Of a DNA stretch of 5,477 nucleotides, positions 5,330-5,477 are shown in pieces. Each line of letters begins with the position of its first letter. Position 1 is the first letter of the stretch. The DNA comes from Streptomyces griseus (GTDB lineage: Bacteria; Bacteroidota; Bacteroidia; Chitinophagales; Chitinophagaceae). Under the pieces are notes generated by a model that was not told where the DNA came from, made no database searches, and saw only the letters and a program-made list of their open reading frames with translations. Location of the stretch: positions 1-5,477 of the forward strand of contig CALPIT020000172.1 of the NCBI GenBank assembly GCA_943323705.2, in the 5' to 3' direction. Both the position numbers and the translations under genes were made by a program.

Positions 5330-5477
5330 TTATTCAGGGTTGATGAAAATGTATTTTTCATCCCATTCCACATCCCATTGATTTAAATATTCACGGTATT
5401 CATCGAGAAATGCAGTTTTGCTGTGATGTGCCTCTTGATTGATGATGTAATTAATGACATTTTTGATGTCTTTATGG
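5330..5477 (-). CDS. REP-associated/IS200-like tyrosine transposase, C-terminal 48 residues (runs off the right edge)
   Basis: The minus strand is open from the window edge to a TAA at 5332-5330. The visible end reads HKDIKNVINYIINQEAHHSK, then TAFLDEYREYL, then WDVEWDEKYIFINPE. The pattern 'I--VI-YI-NQ--HH-K--F--EY---L------DE-Y-F' is one I recognise as the C-terminal tail of Bacteroidota Y1 (HUH) transposases of the IS200-like/RAYT class. These are single-strand DNA transposases that cut and join at hairpins using one tyrosine; the HUH motif and the tyrosine lie outside the window and cannot be confirmed. Palindromic repeats of REP type follow the stop codon directly, which supports a RAYT over an ordinary IS200. 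Whether the gene is complete is unknown. The ORF is short here only because of the window edge. Confidence 0.75.
   Translation of the reverse strand, partial: HKDIKNVINYIINQEAHHSKTAFLDEYREYLNQWDVEWDEKYIFINPE

Overview
The window looks like a chromosomal segment of a low-GC Bacteroidota, probably of the Chitinophagaceae or close relatives. This is inferred from five things: AT-rich spacers without Shine-Dalgarno sequences, perfect matches to the Bacteroidota -7 promoter element (TAnnTTTG) upstream of kdsA and dapB, an SDR-type L-threonine dehydrogenase very like the Flavobacterium enzyme, a short PspC-domain protein of Bacteroidota type, and two secreted beta-barrel proteins with 'signal peptide then Gln' N-termini. 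The genus cannot be fixed from this sequence alone.

Layout from left to right. At the left edge (1-135, minus) is the first 45 residues of aconitate hydratase. Diverging from it is a 72-residue PspC-domain membrane protein (294-512, plus). A small repeat cluster (about 521-634) holding a 22-bp hairpin made of GTTCAAAA-type units fills the convergent gap to kdsA (minus), the metal-dependent KDO8P synthase that makes the lipopolysaccharide sugar KDO. A divergent spacer with a kdsA promoter candidate separates kdsA from tdh (plus), L-threonine 3-dehydrogenase. Two unrelated-looking exported beta-barrel proteins follow (2601-3170 and 3302-3988, plus), and the second ends at a very strong hairpin terminator (4004-4050). 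dapB (lysine/diaminopimelate synthesis) converges on that terminator from the right.

The right-hand 575 bases are the unusual part. A 426-bp stretch without a gene (4904-5329) carries a cluster of short hairpins: two 28-nt units in inverted orientation (5000-5027 and 5235-5262; 26 of 28 positions match), a third related hairpin (5287-5303), and two further hairpins (4964-4982, 4982-5000). Directly beside them, in at the right edge on the minus strand, is the C-terminal end of what looks like an IS200/REP-associated tyrosine transposase (RAYT; 5330-5477). The arrangement resembles REP palindromes next to the RAYT that processes them. The stems of two hairpin classes differ by paired, compensating substitutions, which argues that the folded form is selected.

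The named genes are mostly unlinked housekeeping functions (TCA cycle, outer-membrane lipid A core, threonine catabolism, lysine/peptidoglycan precursor synthesis) and do not form one pathway operon. kdsA, dapB and the two barrel proteins all concern the cell envelope, but I see no sign that they are co-regulated.
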